DNA from: Sphingobium sp.
GTDB taxonomy: Bacteria > Pseudomonadota > Alphaproteobacteria > Sphingomonadales > Sphingomonadaceae
Assembly: GCA_035196065.1 (NCBI GenBank)
Contig: CP136575.1
Location: forward strand, 2,396,769 to 2,460,768
Direction: 5' to 3'
Length of the DNA: 64,000 nt
A program made the position numbers and the translations under genes. The notes under the pieces are model-generated. The model saw nothing but the letters and a program-made list of their open reading frames with translations, had not been told where the DNA came from and searched no databases. This document shows, piece by piece, positions 33,187 to 42,612 of the stretch (position 1 is the first letter of the stretch; each line of letters starts with the position of its first letter).

Positions 33187-33381
33187 AACTTTGCGCACCT
33201 TTTGCACTTTTTGCGGCGCACATGCGAAAATCCCCGCGACCTTCTATGTAAAAGATGGTAACGAATGCGCAGCCTCTATAGCGTAATTAATTTTTTACCA
33301 TTAGTTGAGGCCTGCTGAGTGCGCAGTAGAAATTGAGACCAGACAATTTTTACTGTGTGAATGTTAAGTGGGGTAACATGC

Positions 33382-34074
33382 ATGCGAGTAGCAATTGCCG
33401 ACGATGAAGTCGATGTCGTACAGTTTTTGAAATCCATCATTGAAGGTATGGGTCATCATTCGATGACTTTTGCAGATGGAGCCGCATTGTCGCAAGCTTT
33501 GGTGCGCGAGACCTTTGATCTAGTGATCATGGATTGGTCGATGCCCAAAAAGGATGGGCTGGCTACGCTCGTGTGGATGCAATCCGCACTGCAGGAACGC
33601 CCCCCTGTCATCATGCTGACAAACCGCACAGCAAAGCGCGACATCAGTGACGCGCTGAATGCAGGCGCGGACGACTATATCACCAAACCCGAAGATCCAA
33701 CGGTCATTGCCGCCCGCATCAACGCGGTTTTGCGGCGCAACGCCAATAGCGGTTCTTTTGACACCAAGGCGGTTTACGGACGCTACGAATTTGACCGTAT
33801 CGGCCAGACGGTGACAATTGATGGCACCATCATCACGCTGACGGCCAAGGAATTTGAATTGGCGGACATGTTTTTCCGCAATCGCGACCGAACGCTCTCA
33901 CGCAACTACATCATGGAAGCGATCTGGCGCACCACAGCGGCGCTTGCCACGCGCACCCTGGACATGCACATTTCGCGCGTCAGGAGCAAACTGGACCTCA
34001 AGCCTGAAAATGGGTTCCGGATTTTTACCGTTTTCGGTTACGGATACCGACTGGAGACAACGGATAGGGGCTAA
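33382..34074 (+). CDS. OmpR-type response regulator
   Basis: A 230-residue two-component regulator. The receiver has acidic pocket ADDE near residue 7, phosphoacceptor Asp51 in VIMDWSMPKKDGL, Thr in VIMLTNRTAK and Lys102 in YITKPED. The C-terminal winged helix includes ITLTAKEFELADMFFRNRDR and RTLDMHISRVRSKLDL. It lies directly upstream of a LysM-FecR gene and a CHASE2 histidine kinase, its likely partner. The ATG at 33382 is preferred as it gives a standard receiver start; an ATG seven codons earlier exists. Confidence 0.93.
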   Translation: MRVAIADDEVDVVQFLKSIIEGMGHHSMTFADGAALSQALVRETFDLVIMDWSMPKKDGLATLVWMQSALQERPPVIMLTNRTAKRDISDALNAGADDYITKPEDPTVIAARINAVLRRNANSGSFDTKAVYGRYEFDRIGQTVTIDGTIITLTAKEFELADMFFRNRDRTLSRNYIMEAIWRTTAALATRTLDMHISRVRSKLDLKPENGFRIFTVFGYGYRLETTDRG

Positions 34075-34078
34075 TTCG

Positions 34079-35374
34079 TTGCGCAATTGGGCGTTCATCC
34101 TTGCCTTGGCGTTGTCCATGACCGGACTTCCATCTGCCGCCCACGCAGAGGATGATATACGCTATACGGTAGTCAAGGGTGACACGCTGATTGGTTTCGG
34201 CAAGAAATACTTAGTTCAGGCCGACCAATATCGTGTGATCCAGCGTTCAAACCGCCTCGCCGATCCGCACAAAATTCCCGTTGGTACCATCATCCGGGTG
34301 CCGCGCAGGTTGCTCAAATTCCAGCCGTCTACTGCAACGCTGACATCGGTTCGCGGGCAGGTTCTGGCGGGTCCCAAAGATGCCGAGCGTGCCGTCGTGT
34401 CGGGAGTAGAATTGGGCGAAGGGCAGCGACTACGGACGAGTGCGGGATCCTTTGCCACCATGGCACTTGAAGATGGATCGCGCATTTCACTCCCCTCTAA
34501 CAGCGATCTGCGTATTTTAAGACTGCGTCGTTATGTGCTGGGTGCTACGCTCGATTATGACTTTCAGGTTGATCGCGGTTCTGCTCGTTCCAAGGTAGTG
34601 CCCCATAAGGGACCGAATGACAGCTATCGGATGCGCACCCCCAAGGCGGTGTCCGCCGTGCGCGGAACCGATTTCGATGCACGCTTTGACGATGTCGCCA
34701 ACCGCGATTTCGCCGAAGTCGTCGATGGCGCTCTTGCGGTAAATGTTGCAGGCCGTGCCGCCGCGCCACTTCCGGCAGGGAACGGCCTTGCCGTTAATGC
34801 CGATGGCAGATCGATCCGGGAAGCGCTTTTGCCGCGTCTGGAAATCACCAACGCCGGTCGGCCGCAGACCGCTGATGTGGTCCGCTTCACTTTGCCGTCA
34901 GTTCCCCCCGGCGGCACGCGTGTCACGATTGCGACCGATGCGGGCTTCCAAGACATTGTCGTAGACACCGCGACGCTCTCCCAAAACGCCGAAATTGGGA
35001 TGATCGAAGATGGTAATTATTTCGCACGCTTTCGCGCAATCTCTGCCGCAGGGCTGGAGGGCATGCCATCCATCTACGCCTTCAAACGCCGGCAGAATTC
35101 GGTAAGCGGCTCTTCATCATCGAGTGCCGACGGATGGCAGTTCAAATGGTCGGGTGCAGGCAAAGGCGTTATCCGTTATCATTTCCAACTTTACCGAGGC
35201 ACTATCGAAGGCCCAGCCTTTGTTGATGAGGCAGGGTTGACGGAAAAGCAGATCAGCCTGTCCGATTTGCCGCTAGGGGACTATTTCTGGCGCGTAGGAT
35301 CGATGCAATATATCGATAGCGAGGCCAATATGAACTGGACGGATTTTGAGAAATTCACCGTCAGCAGCAGTTAA
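34079..35374 (+). CDS. Exported LysM-FecR domain protein
   Basis: A secreted protein of about 431 residues encoded between the response regulator and the CHASE2 kinase. A TTG at 34079, 4 bp after the regulator stop and with GGATAGGGG before it, opens a signal peptide (LRNWAFILALALSMTG, end near AHAEDD). A LysM peptidoglycan-binding module follows (YTVVKGDTLIGFGKKY, IIRVP), then a FecR domain with VRGQVLAGPKDAERAVVSGV, FATMALEDGSRI and VSAVRGTDFDARF. The C-terminal 200 residues are beta-rich with FnIII-like repeats. It may be the extracytoplasmic input for the kinase. The start is not certain. Confidence 0.85.
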   Translation: MRNWAFILALALSMTGLPSAAHAEDDIRYTVVKGDTLIGFGKKYLVQADQYRVIQRSNRLADPHKIPVGTIIRVPRRLLKFQPSTATLTSVRGQVLAGPKDAERAVVSGVELGEGQRLRTSAGSFATMALEDGSRISLPSNSDLRILRLRRYVLGATLDYDFQVDRGSARSKVVPHKGPNDSYRMRTPKAVSAVRGTDFDARFDDVANRDFAEVVDGALAVNVAGRAAAPLPAGNGLAVNADGRSIREALLPRLEITNAGRPQTADVVRFTLPSVPPGGTRVTIATDAGFQDIVVDTATLSQNAEIGMIEDGNYFARFRAISAAGLEGMPSIYAFKRRQNSVSGSSSSSADGWQFKWSGAGKGVIRYHFQLYRGTIEGPAFVDEAGLTEKQISLSDLPLGDYFWRVGSMQYIDSEANMNWTDFEKFTVSSS

Positions 35375-35404
35375 GGCTGCGAGGGTGATTTTTGGCCGCG
35401 CCAG

Positions 35405-37675
35405 ATGAAGCTACGCCGCCGCCTTCTAATTGAATGGCTGATCATCATCATCTTCGGCACCTTGGCCTGCCTGTTGATGCTGCAATGGCGCGCGACCTCT
35501 GCCTTCGACAACATGTTTTACGATCAACTGAGCGCAGCATCGCGTCCAGCCCCCGATCACGACATATTGATCATCAACATAAACGAACAAAGCCTGGCAG
35601 AGCTTGGCAAATGGCCTTGGCCACGGACAAACCATGCTGACCTGATCGAAAAGCTGAACGTGGATCGGCCGCGCTCAATTCTCCTCGATATATTGGTCAG
35701 CGAAGCGAGCAATGTCAGGGATGATCGCGCACTGGCAGCTGCAATGCGCAAATCGACGCCGGTTTACCTGCCTGTGAATTTCGCGACGCCGGGCAGCGAT
35801 GGGAGGGCATTTGACGTCGAACTGCCAATCCCACTCCTGGCCGAAGCAGCAGCGGGCATTGGACATGTCAACATCCTCTACGACACAGACGGCATCGTTC
35901 GTAAGGTTAACATCTGTTTCCAACCAGAGGCGGGACGGCTGCAATGGCGGCACCTTGCCGAACTGATTTATCGTAACGGCGGCGGCGCATCACCTGCTTA
36001 CAGGGCCCTGCAAAGCTGCAACCAGCCGCTGCTATTACCCTATGCCCGTCGCGACAGCTTTACCGAGATCAGCTATAGCGATGCACTAAATGGCGACATT
36101 CCGGCTGAGCTTGTTCGGGATAAAGACATATTAATCGGCGTTTCAGCGGCAGGAATGGGCGATATCTATGCTGCGCCCTTTGGCGATGGTAGTGCGATTT
36201 CTGGTATCGAGATCATGGCCAATATGGTGTCGACATTGCGCACAAACAGCTTCATCCGGCCCCTAGAAGGTGTTGGGCTTAAACTGCTTTCACTATTGCC
36301 AATGTGGATATTGATGCTCGGATTCCTCCGCTGGCGTCCACGCACGGCACTGGTCGCTTCAATCATTGCCGTTCTACTAGTGTTGACGGCCAGCGCAGCT
36401 GGGCTGGCAGGCCGAATCTGGTTCGCGCCCGGCGTAGCATTGGCGGGCGTATTCCTTGTCTATCCGCTCTGGGGGTGGCGCCGACTACAGGCAATGAGCG
36501 CCTTTATGGAGCATGAACTGAGCGAATTGCAGCGCGAGGGCGACATACTACCGGTTGGGCGTGGCAAGGAGCGGGCAAGCGATCTTGTCGGCCGCCAGAG
36601 TGCCGCACTGGCATCCGCGATTGATCACCTTCGGAACCTTCGCCGCTTTGTTTCAGACTCGCTCGAACACCTTCCAGACCCCATGTTCGTGACATCGACC
36701 GATGGCCGTGTGACAATCGCCAGTCACAAGATCGAAGATTATCTAGCGACCCGATTAGAGGACACGCCTCTCCCCGAGTTGCTCAATCGTCTTGTCGTGC
36801 CATCGCAGCGGGCCATGGTGGACGAATTTCTAGAAAGCCGGAGCGGAAGCGACGAAGAACGACCAAGCTATGTCCGTTTCGCGGCACCTGATGGCACGCA
36901 ATTTGTCATGCGTCAGGCAGAGATACTGGACGATGACCATATCCTGCTGGGGCATATCCATTATCTCACCGACATCAGTGAACTTGCAAAGGCAGAGGCA
37001 GATCGGGAAGAAGCGCTGCAACTGCTCTCGCACGATATGCGCGCGCCGCAATCAGCGATTATCGCGATGCTCCCTGCCCTGCCAGATGCCCAAACCCGCA
37101 GCCGTATCGAGCGCCATGCCCGGCGAACCATTCAGCTTGCCCAGGATTTTGTGGACATTGCCCGCATGGGCGAAACCCATTTTGATGGCGTCGACATACT
37201 ATTCGGGGATCTGGTGAAGGACGTTGCCGACAGCCTTTGGCCTTTGGCACAGGAACGGCAAGTCCGCATCCGTGTCGAGGATGATACAGACGGCGGTTTC
37301 ATCTTCGGCGAACCTGATGGCCTATCGCGAGCGGTGAGCAATCTGTTTGACAATGCAATCAAATACAGCCCCGAAGGCGGCACCGTCGTTGCCACAATCA
37401 CACGCGATCAGGGGCGAGCAAAAATGCTGCGTCTATGCATCGCCGACGAAGGCGGCGGTATCGACGCAGATTTGCTACCGCGACTATTCTCTCGCTTTGT
37501 ATCCAAGGCGAAGGATGGGGGACGGATCAAAAGCATTGGCCTGGGCCTGACTTTCGTTGCCGCTGTAGCGCAACGACACCAGGGCAAGGCGCAAGCGGAA
37601 AATGGGAAAAAAGGTGCCCGCTTTTGTTTGATTCTGCCCGAAGCGGACGACTTTAGTCCCGACCTTTCCGCGTAA
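35405..37675 (+). CDS. CHASE2-domain sensor histidine kinase
   Basis: A 756-residue hybrid of sensing and kinase domains. An N-terminal helix (residues 10-26) is followed by a periplasmic CHASE2 domain at about 30-285 (WPWPRTNHADLIEKL, GIGHVNILYDTDGIVRKV, SGIEIMANMVSTL). Three helices follow at about 290-360. A PAS-like segment spans 410-530 and the HisKA/HATPase core starts at LLSHDMRAPQSAIIAML with His543. N box DNAIKYSPEGG, G1 DEGGGID and G2 GLGLTFV are intact. It follows the LysM-FecR gene by 30 bp. The last 23 bp overlap the convergent lipoprotein gene. Confidence 0.92.
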   Translation: MKLRRRLLIEWLIIIIFGTLACLLMLQWRATSAFDNMFYDQLSAASRPAPDHDILIININEQSLAELGKWPWPRTNHADLIEKLNVDRPRSILLDILVSEASNVRDDRALAAAMRKSTPVYLPVNFATPGSDGRAFDVELPIPLLAEAAAGIGHVNILYDTDGIVRKVNICFQPEAGRLQWRHLAELIYRNGGGASPAYRALQSCNQPLLLPYARRDSFTEISYSDALNGDIPAELVRDKDILIGVSAAGMGDIYAAPFGDGSAISGIEIMANMVSTLRTNSFIRPLEGVGLKLLSLLPMWILMLGFLRWRPRTALVASIIAVLLVLTASAAGLAGRIWFAPGVALAGVFLVYPLWGWRRLQAMSAFMEHELSELQREGDILPVGRGKERASDLVGRQSAALASAIDHLRNLRRFVSDSLEHLPDPMFVTSTDGRVTIASHKIEDYLATRLEDTPLPELLNRLVVPSQRAMVDEFLESRSGSDEERPSYVRFAAPDGTQFVMRQAEILDDDHILLGHIHYLTDISELAKAEADREEALQLLSHDMRAPQSAIIAMLPALPDAQTRSRIERHARRTIQLAQDFVDIARMGETHFDGVDILFGDLVKDVADSLWPLAQERQVRIRVEDDTDGGFIFGEPDGLSRAVSNLFDNAIKYSPEGGTVVATITRDQGRAKMLRLCIADEGGGIDADLLPRLFSRFVSKAKDGGRIKSIGLGLTFVAAVAQRHQGKAQAENGKKGARFCLILPEADDFSPDLSA

Positions 37676-38180
37676 GTAAATGGCTGCCCTGTGGTGCCCG
37701 CAAATCTGAGAGCGCCGCGTCAACCAGATGCGGAAGACTCTCTTCGATACTGGCCTTGCAATGATATTCCGACGCCTCGCCCCGATAGCTTTCGGTGCCA
37801 TCGGCAATACGCGTCATCACGATTGAAAGCCGGAATTCGCGATCCTCGCAGTTTTGGAGCGGCTTGCGCCGCTTTGCTGCAGCGATAACCCGCGCTGCCT
37901 GCTGGGTTCCTGCGCGGAGGGCGATTGCGGCAGGCCGTTCCGATAGCGTCACGACCAATTGGTGGCTTGCGGCCTCTGGCGATATACCGATGCGCTTTTG
38001 AAGGCCCGCTATGGCAAGCTCTCGCGCCTTGGCATGCAACGGCGCTGCGGTGGAGGCCGTATCGGCAATGCTGATGCTAGCGTTGATACCCTGCCCTGAA
38101 GACAATATCCGTGTCTCTACTGGCCCGGAGCAGCCAGACAGGCCCAGCATGGTCAAGAAAAATAGAGCACGCTTCCCCAT
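37653..38180 (-). CDS. Hypothetical lipoprotein
   Basis: A 175-residue protein with a lipoprotein signal (ALFFLTMLGLSGC, Cys17) and no domain I recognise. The body is Ala/Arg-rich with two conserved-looking Cys at LQNCEDREF and YHCKASI. No sorting residue before the lipobox can be interpreted in this group. It is convergent with the CHASE2 kinase, overlapping by 23 bp, and lies 24 bp downstream of a 57-residue membrane protein on the same strand. Confidence 0.7.
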   Translation of the reverse strand: MGKRALFFLTMLGLSGCSGPVETRILSSGQGINASISIADTASTAAPLHAKARELAIAGLQKRIGISPEAASHQLVVTLSERPAAIALRAGTQQAARVIAAAKRRKPLQNCEDREFRLSIVMTRIADGTESYRGEASEYHCKASIEESLPHLVDAALSDLRAPQGSHLLTRKGRD

Positions 38181-38204
38181 AGCCAGCGTTTTAGCAAATA
38201 TAGC

Positions 38205-38378
38205 TTACCGCGTCAGCAAGAAATAAAGGACGTAAATCCAACTAAAAAATCCATGGATGATGGCCCAGAGCACTGACTTATGGGCAGTATAGCTGATGAC
38301 GATGGCCAGCGCGCTGCCAAAACCGACACCGGATTTGACGACATCGCGCTGGATTATGCGGATACTACCGCCTGCCAT
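38205..38378 (-). CDS. 57-residue membrane protein coupled to DAHP synthase
   Basis: A short open frame beginning [20 protein letters not shown] and ending YVLYFLLTR. Its middle and end hold two hydrophobic stretches, ALAIVISYTA and AIIHGFFSWIYVLYFLL, the second a likely membrane helix. Its ATG shares a base with the upstream DAHP synthase stop (TAATG), a clear sign of translational coupling. No family is recognised. Coding is inferred from coupling, membrane-like composition and lack of other explanation for this interval. Confidence 0.6.
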   Translation of the reverse strand: MAGGSIRIIQRDVVKSGVGFGSALAIVISYTAHKSVLWAIIHGFFSWIYVLYFLLTR

Positions 38379-39751
38379 TAGGCAGCCTGCTTCGCCCGTT
38401 CGGCGAGTTCCTGATTGAGCATTTCAGCCAAAAGGAAAGCAAGCTCAAGGGATTGCGCTGCATTGAGGCGAGGATCGCAATGGGTGTGATAGCGGTCAGC
38501 CAAGGCCTCATCGGTGATCGCAATTGCGCCGCCGGTGCATTCGGTTACATTCTGGCCGGTCATTTCCGCATGGATACCTCCGGCAAAACTGCCCTCTGCC
38601 CGGTGCACAGCAAAAAAGCCGCGTACTTCAGCGAGGATGCGTTCGAACGGACGGGTCTTGTAACCGCTGGCTGATTTGATGACGTTGCCATGCATCGGGT
38701 CGCACGACCAGATGACCGGATGGCCTTCCCGCTGCACCGCGCGCACCAGCTTCGGTAAGCCCGCCTCTATCTTATCGTGGCCATAACGGGTGATCAGCGT
38801 CATCCGCCCGGGCACGCGACCGGGATTGAGCGTATCAAGCATCCGCAGCAACGCGTCGGGTTCAAGGCTGGGGCCGCATTTCATGCCGATCGGATTACCG
38901 ATACCGCGCAGGAATTCGACATGCGCCGATCCCTCAAAGCGCGTGCGATCGCCGATCCACAGCATATGCGCCGAAGTGTCATACCATTGTCCGGTCAGCG
39001 AATCCTGTCGGGTCAGCGCCTGCTCATAAGGCAGCAATAGTGCCTCATGGCTGGTGTAGAAGCTGGTACCTTTGATCTGCGGGACGGTCTCGGGCGTAAT
39101 GCCGCAGGCCTGCATGAATGCGAGCGACTCTCCAATACGGTCGGCAACATCCTTGAATTTCTTGGCCCAGGGCGAACGGCCCATAAAATCATGCGTCCAC
39201 GCATGAACCTGGTGCAGGTTGGCATAGCCGCCTTGGCTGAACGCGCGTAGCAAGTTCAGCGTTGCGGCTGCCTGGCTGTACGCCTTGACCATACGTTCGG
39301 GGTCCGGCTCGCGCGATACCTGCTCAAATGCGATGTCGTTGATAATATCACCGCGATAGCTGGGCAATTCAACGCCATCTATCACTTCAGTGTCGGCCGA
39401 ACGCGGCTTGGCAAACTGGCCCGCCATCCGGCCAAGTTTGACCACGGGCAGTTTGCTGGCAAAAGTCAGGACGACTGCCATTTGCAGAATAACGCGAAAT
39501 GTATCGCGAATATTATTGGGATGAAACTCGGCAAAGCTTTCGGCGCAGTCCCCACCCTGAAGCAGAAATGCCTTGCCTGCCGCGACGTCAGCCAGTTCGG
39601 CCGTCAGATTGCGCGCTTCACCGGCAAAAACCAGTGGCGGAAAATTACGAAGCGTTGCTTCTGTTGCGGCCAATGCCTGCTGGTCGCGATAGGTGGGCAT
39701 CTGCTTGCCGTCATGGTTGCGCCAGCTGTCGGGCGTCCAATTCGCCGCCAT
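38378..39751 (-). CDS. aroG: 3-deoxy-7-phosphoheptulonate synthase, class II
   Basis: First committed enzyme of the shikimate pathway; condenses phosphoenolpyruvate and erythrose-4-phosphate. The 457-residue protein is of the plant-like type II family: [54 protein letters not shown] and SCDPMHGNV. Metal and PEP ligands Cys in GGDCAES and His in DPMHGN are present. A small membrane ORF is coupled to its stop. Control by aromatic amino acids cannot be read from sequence. Confidence 0.96.
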   Translation of the reverse strand: MAANWTPDSWRNHDGKQMPTYRDQQALAATEATLRNFPPLVFAGEARNLTAELADVAAGKAFLLQGGDCAESFAEFHPNNIRDTFRVILQMAVVLTFASKLPVVKLGRMAGQFAKPRSADTEVIDGVELPSYRGDIINDIAFEQVSREPDPERMVKAYSQAAATLNLLRAFSQGGYANLHQVHAWTHDFMGRSPWAKKFKDVADRIGESLAFMQACGITPETVPQIKGTSFYTSHEALLLPYEQALTRQDSLTGQWYDTSAHMLWIGDRTRFEGSAHVEFLRGIGNPIGMKCGPSLEPDALLRMLDTLNPGRVPGRMTLITRYGHDKIEAGLPKLVRAVQREGHPVIWSCDPMHGNVIKSASGYKTRPFERILAEVRGFFAVHRAEGSFAGGIHAEMTGQNVTECTGGAIAITDEALADRYHTHCDPRLNAAQSLELAFLLAEMLNQELAERAKQAA

Positions 39752-40009
39752 GTGTCTTACTCCAAGAATTTGCGAGAGCGCTTCTAGTCAGCTTGTTGGA
39801 CAAGGTGCAAGCAAAACCGCCTTGTGCGACACGTAGCATCGATTGTTACTGCGCTGCACAATTTTTACAGATCCCTCGTGGAAAATCGGTATTAATCCTT
39901 GATTTTGCCTGCGTCCCGTAATGACACAGCGCAAAAATAGCGCAACAGTCGACCTGTTTTTTCCGGTAAAAGCGAATCGCAATTCAGCATTTCCAAGCAG
40001 CCAGGGCCG

Positions 40010-41209
40010 ATGTTTCACCATCCTGTCGATACCGACAACAAGCCGAAAAGGCGGCCTGCGCCCAGCAAGAACCGGCGGCGGCTTTTCGGCACACGTGAAT
40101 TCGTGCTGCTCGCTTTGGCATTCCTGTTGCTCGCCTTATTACCCAGTTCGGCCCAGTGGGCGTGGAGCATTCCGAGCAAAAAGGTCGATAGCGATATGTT
40201 GGCGGGCGCGGCGGAAAGCGCAGACCAGAATTTTTCCGGATCGGCTTTCTTCTTCCTCGACCCTGACAGCGATGCAGTGCCGGCCCCCAATCTCGCGGGG
40301 ACTGAAGCGGCCGCAGACGATGTGCCATTTGCAGCAACCGGGTCCACTGATCTAACCGGCGCCATGGGCGCTGTCGCGCAGCCCTTTTTTCTTAGGTCCG
40401 GAACCGCCGACTATTCGCGCGCGCTGCAATGTCTGACTGACGCGATCTATTATGAGGCCGCAAATGAACCGGATGCAGGCCAGCGGGCTGTCGCACAGGT
40501 CATCATCAACCGGATGCGCCACCCGACCTATCCCAATAGCATCTGCGGCGTGATCTATCAGGGTTCGGAGCGGGCGACGGGATGCCAGTTCAGCTATAGC
40601 TGTGATGGTTCGATGGCACGTGTGCCTGCCCGCCCGGCATGGCTGCGCGCACAACGTGTAGCGGCTCAGGCACTGGCCGGTTCGGTCTATGCGCCGATCG
40701 GCATGGCGACGCATTACCATGCGACCTATGTCTATCCCTATTGGGCGCCAAGTCTGGATTTCATCGACACGATAGGCGCGCACCGCTTTTATCGCTGGAA
40801 AGGCAGTGCAGGCCGCCCCTCGGCATTCTTCCGCAATCATGCGGGCCGTGAGCCTTTCCCCGGTCCCAAGCCGCGGGTATGGAATGCGAAGACGGTGCCG
40901 AACCTCGATCCGATCGAGTTGCAGAAACAATATGAGCGTGAATTTGCTGCCGCCCGCCTGAAGGCCGAGGCTGAGGCCATGGCAGTCGCCTTGCCGAGCA
41001 CGAGTGGCAATGTCCGCAATGCCTATGCCGATATAACCCCCTACCGCGCGACTAACGCTCCCAGCTTTGCCGCGCCTGATTATTCACGCGAGGCGCGGGC
41101 CAAAGGCGGCGATACCGCTTTTGGCGGAGGCAACCTTCCAGGCAGCGCCAATGTGAAAAGCGAGTATCAGCAAAGCGGCAGTTGGAAGAAAATACCCAGC
41201 GGCATCTGA
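40010..41209 (+). CDS. Membrane-anchored SleB-type cell-wall hydrolase
   Basis: A 399-residue protein with one membrane helix at about residues 30-46 (FVLLALAFLLLALLPSSAQW) and a hydrolase_2 (SleB/CwlJ) domain at about 135-260. The catalytic Glu is in DAIYYEAANEPDAGQRAVAQ, followed by NRMRHPTYPNSICGVIYQGS and THYHATYVYPYWAPSLD. It probably cleaves peptidoglycan glycan strands. The C-terminal 130 residues are low in recognisable domains. It is divergent from the DAHP synthase gene with a 258-bp gap that has no other evident feature. Confidence 0.88.
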   Translation: MFHHPVDTDNKPKRRPAPSKNRRRLFGTREFVLLALAFLLLALLPSSAQWAWSIPSKKVDSDMLAGAAESADQNFSGSAFFFLDPDSDAVPAPNLAGTEAAADDVPFAATGSTDLTGAMGAVAQPFFLRSGTADYSRALQCLTDAIYYEAANEPDAGQRAVAQVIINRMRHPTYPNSICGVIYQGSERATGCQFSYSCDGSMARVPARPAWLRAQRVAAQALAGSVYAPIGMATHYHATYVYPYWAPSLDFIDTIGAHRFYRWKGSAGRPSAFFRNHAGREPFPGPKPRVWNAKTVPNLDPIELQKQYEREFAAARLKAEAEAMAVALPSTSGNVRNAYADITPYRATNAPSFAAPDYSREARAKGGDTAFGGGNLPGSANVKSEYQQSGSWKKIPSGI

Positions 41210-41235
41210 TCAAACTCGCAGCTGGCTTGCAAAGG

Positions 41236-42612
41236 TCATTGCCGCAATGTGAGGACTGATCGCAAGCCACCTTCGCGGTTTTCAAGGACAACATCCCCGC
41301 CATGGGCACGTGCAATCGCCCGTGCAATGGTGAGGCCAAGTCCACTGCCCCCGGTCGCGCGGTTACGCGACACCTCACCCCGGGCAAATGGCTCGAACAG
41401 GCTCGTCAGCTGATCGTCCCTCAAGCCCGGCCCTTCATCATCGATCTGGATCGTGGCAAACTGTCCATCACAACGCATCTCGACCAAAGCGCGTGATCCA
41501 TACTGCAACGCATTGTCCAGCAGGTTGCGCAACGCCCTGCGCAGCAACACCTGACGGACAGTTACCCGGCACTTTTCCCCGACCTCGACCAACTGTACCC
41601 GGTCACCCGCATTTAGTTCATCAGCGACTGTCGCCGTCAACGCACCGAGATCGGTCAGTACCGGCACTTCGACCGAACGGCCTAGGCGCGCCAGCACCAA
41701 TATGTCGTCCAGGATATGGACCATTTCATCGACGGTCATCGCCATCTTGGTCCGCTCATCTTCGTCGTCCACCGATTCGATGCGGACGCGCAGCGAAGCC
41801 AGCGGCGTCTTCAAATCATGGCCAATAGCGCCAAGCATCACATCCTTTTCTGTCAGCATTGCATTTACCCGCTCTTCAGCAAGGTTATAGCTGTCGATGA
41901 GTTTGCGCACATCGTCTGGTCCGCGCGGCTCAACGGGTGGGGCACCGCTACCCAATCCGTCATCCGAAAGCCGTGCGTTCAATGCACGGAGCGGTTTCGA
42001 CATCTGGCGAATGACGAACAACAAAGGAATAAGGACGCCGAGATAGATGAGCAGCGTTTCCATGAGGATCCAGGCAAATGGCCGGAGTTGCGGAGGGCGC
42101 ACCCGAAAGAAGGTGGCCTGGACAAAACGGCCATCCTTGAGATGAAGCGTCAATAACAATACTTGACCGGACGCCTGACGTTCACGATGCCAGCGCCGTT
42201 CCAACTGATCGCGAGGTCGATCAATCAACTGCAATATGGGAGGCAAACTGCCGGCAGGGCCAATCGACAACCGGACCGATTTCACCTGAGGGTATATTGA
42301 TTGCAAGGGCGCGGCCACCCGCTCGGCGAGTTCGTTGGTGCTGCGGAAGCCGACAGGCTGAATGGGTTGCGAGGAAATGGCCAGCATTACGCCGCGCTTG
42401 CGCCAGTGGCTCTGGTCCCCTGCCATTTCGGCACGTTCAAGCTGGCTCGCCATTGTGGCCGCCAGATGCGAAGCTGACTCGACCAATGCACGCGCCTGAA
42501 ACGCCTGATACCTCAAGACGGTGTTGATCCCCTGCACCAGCATGACGCCAAGCGCGGTGACCAGCATGATCCGGCCCATTAAGGTTCGCGGAAAGAAACG
42601 GAATCGGCTCAT
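41236..42612 (-). CDS. EnvZ-type sensor histidine kinase
   Basis: A 458-residue membrane kinase. A first helix at about residues 12-30 (LMGRIMLVTALGVMLVQG) and a second at about 190-210 (LLIYLGVLIPLLFVIRQM) flank a periplasmic region. HAMP follows, then HisKA with AIGHDLKTPLASLRVRIE, N box RNLLDNALQYG, G1 DDEGPGLRDDQL and G2 GGSGLGLTIARAIARAHGG. Its start overlaps the response-regulator stop by 4 bp (ATGA), so the two form an OmpR/EnvZ-like system. The input is unknown. Confidence 0.93.
   Translation of the reverse strand: MSRFRFFPRTLMGRIMLVTALGVMLVQGINTVLRYQAFQARALVESASHLAATMASQLERAEMAGDQSHWRKRGVMLAISSQPIQPVGFRSTNELAERVAAPLQSIYPQVKSVRLSIGPAGSLPPILQLIDRPRDQLERRWHRERQASGQVLLLTLHLKDGRFVQATFFRVRPPQLRPFAWILMETLLIYLGVLIPLLFVIRQMSKPLRALNARLSDDGLGSGAPPVEPRGPDDVRKLIDSYNLAEERVNAMLTEKDVMLGAIGHDLKTPLASLRVRIESVDDEDERTKMAMTVDEMVHILDDILVLARLGRSVEVPVLTDLGALTATVADELNAGDRVQLVEVGEKCRVTVRQVLLRRALRNLLDNALQYGSRALVEMRCDGQFATIQIDDEGPGLRDDQLTSLFEPFARGEVSRNRATGGSGLGLTIARAIARAHGGDVVLENREGGLRSVLTLRQ

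Noticed and set aside
33010-33207. 65-codon minus-strand frame over tRNA-Gln
   Set aside because: Translation of the reverse complement of a tRNA gene, a common false gene.
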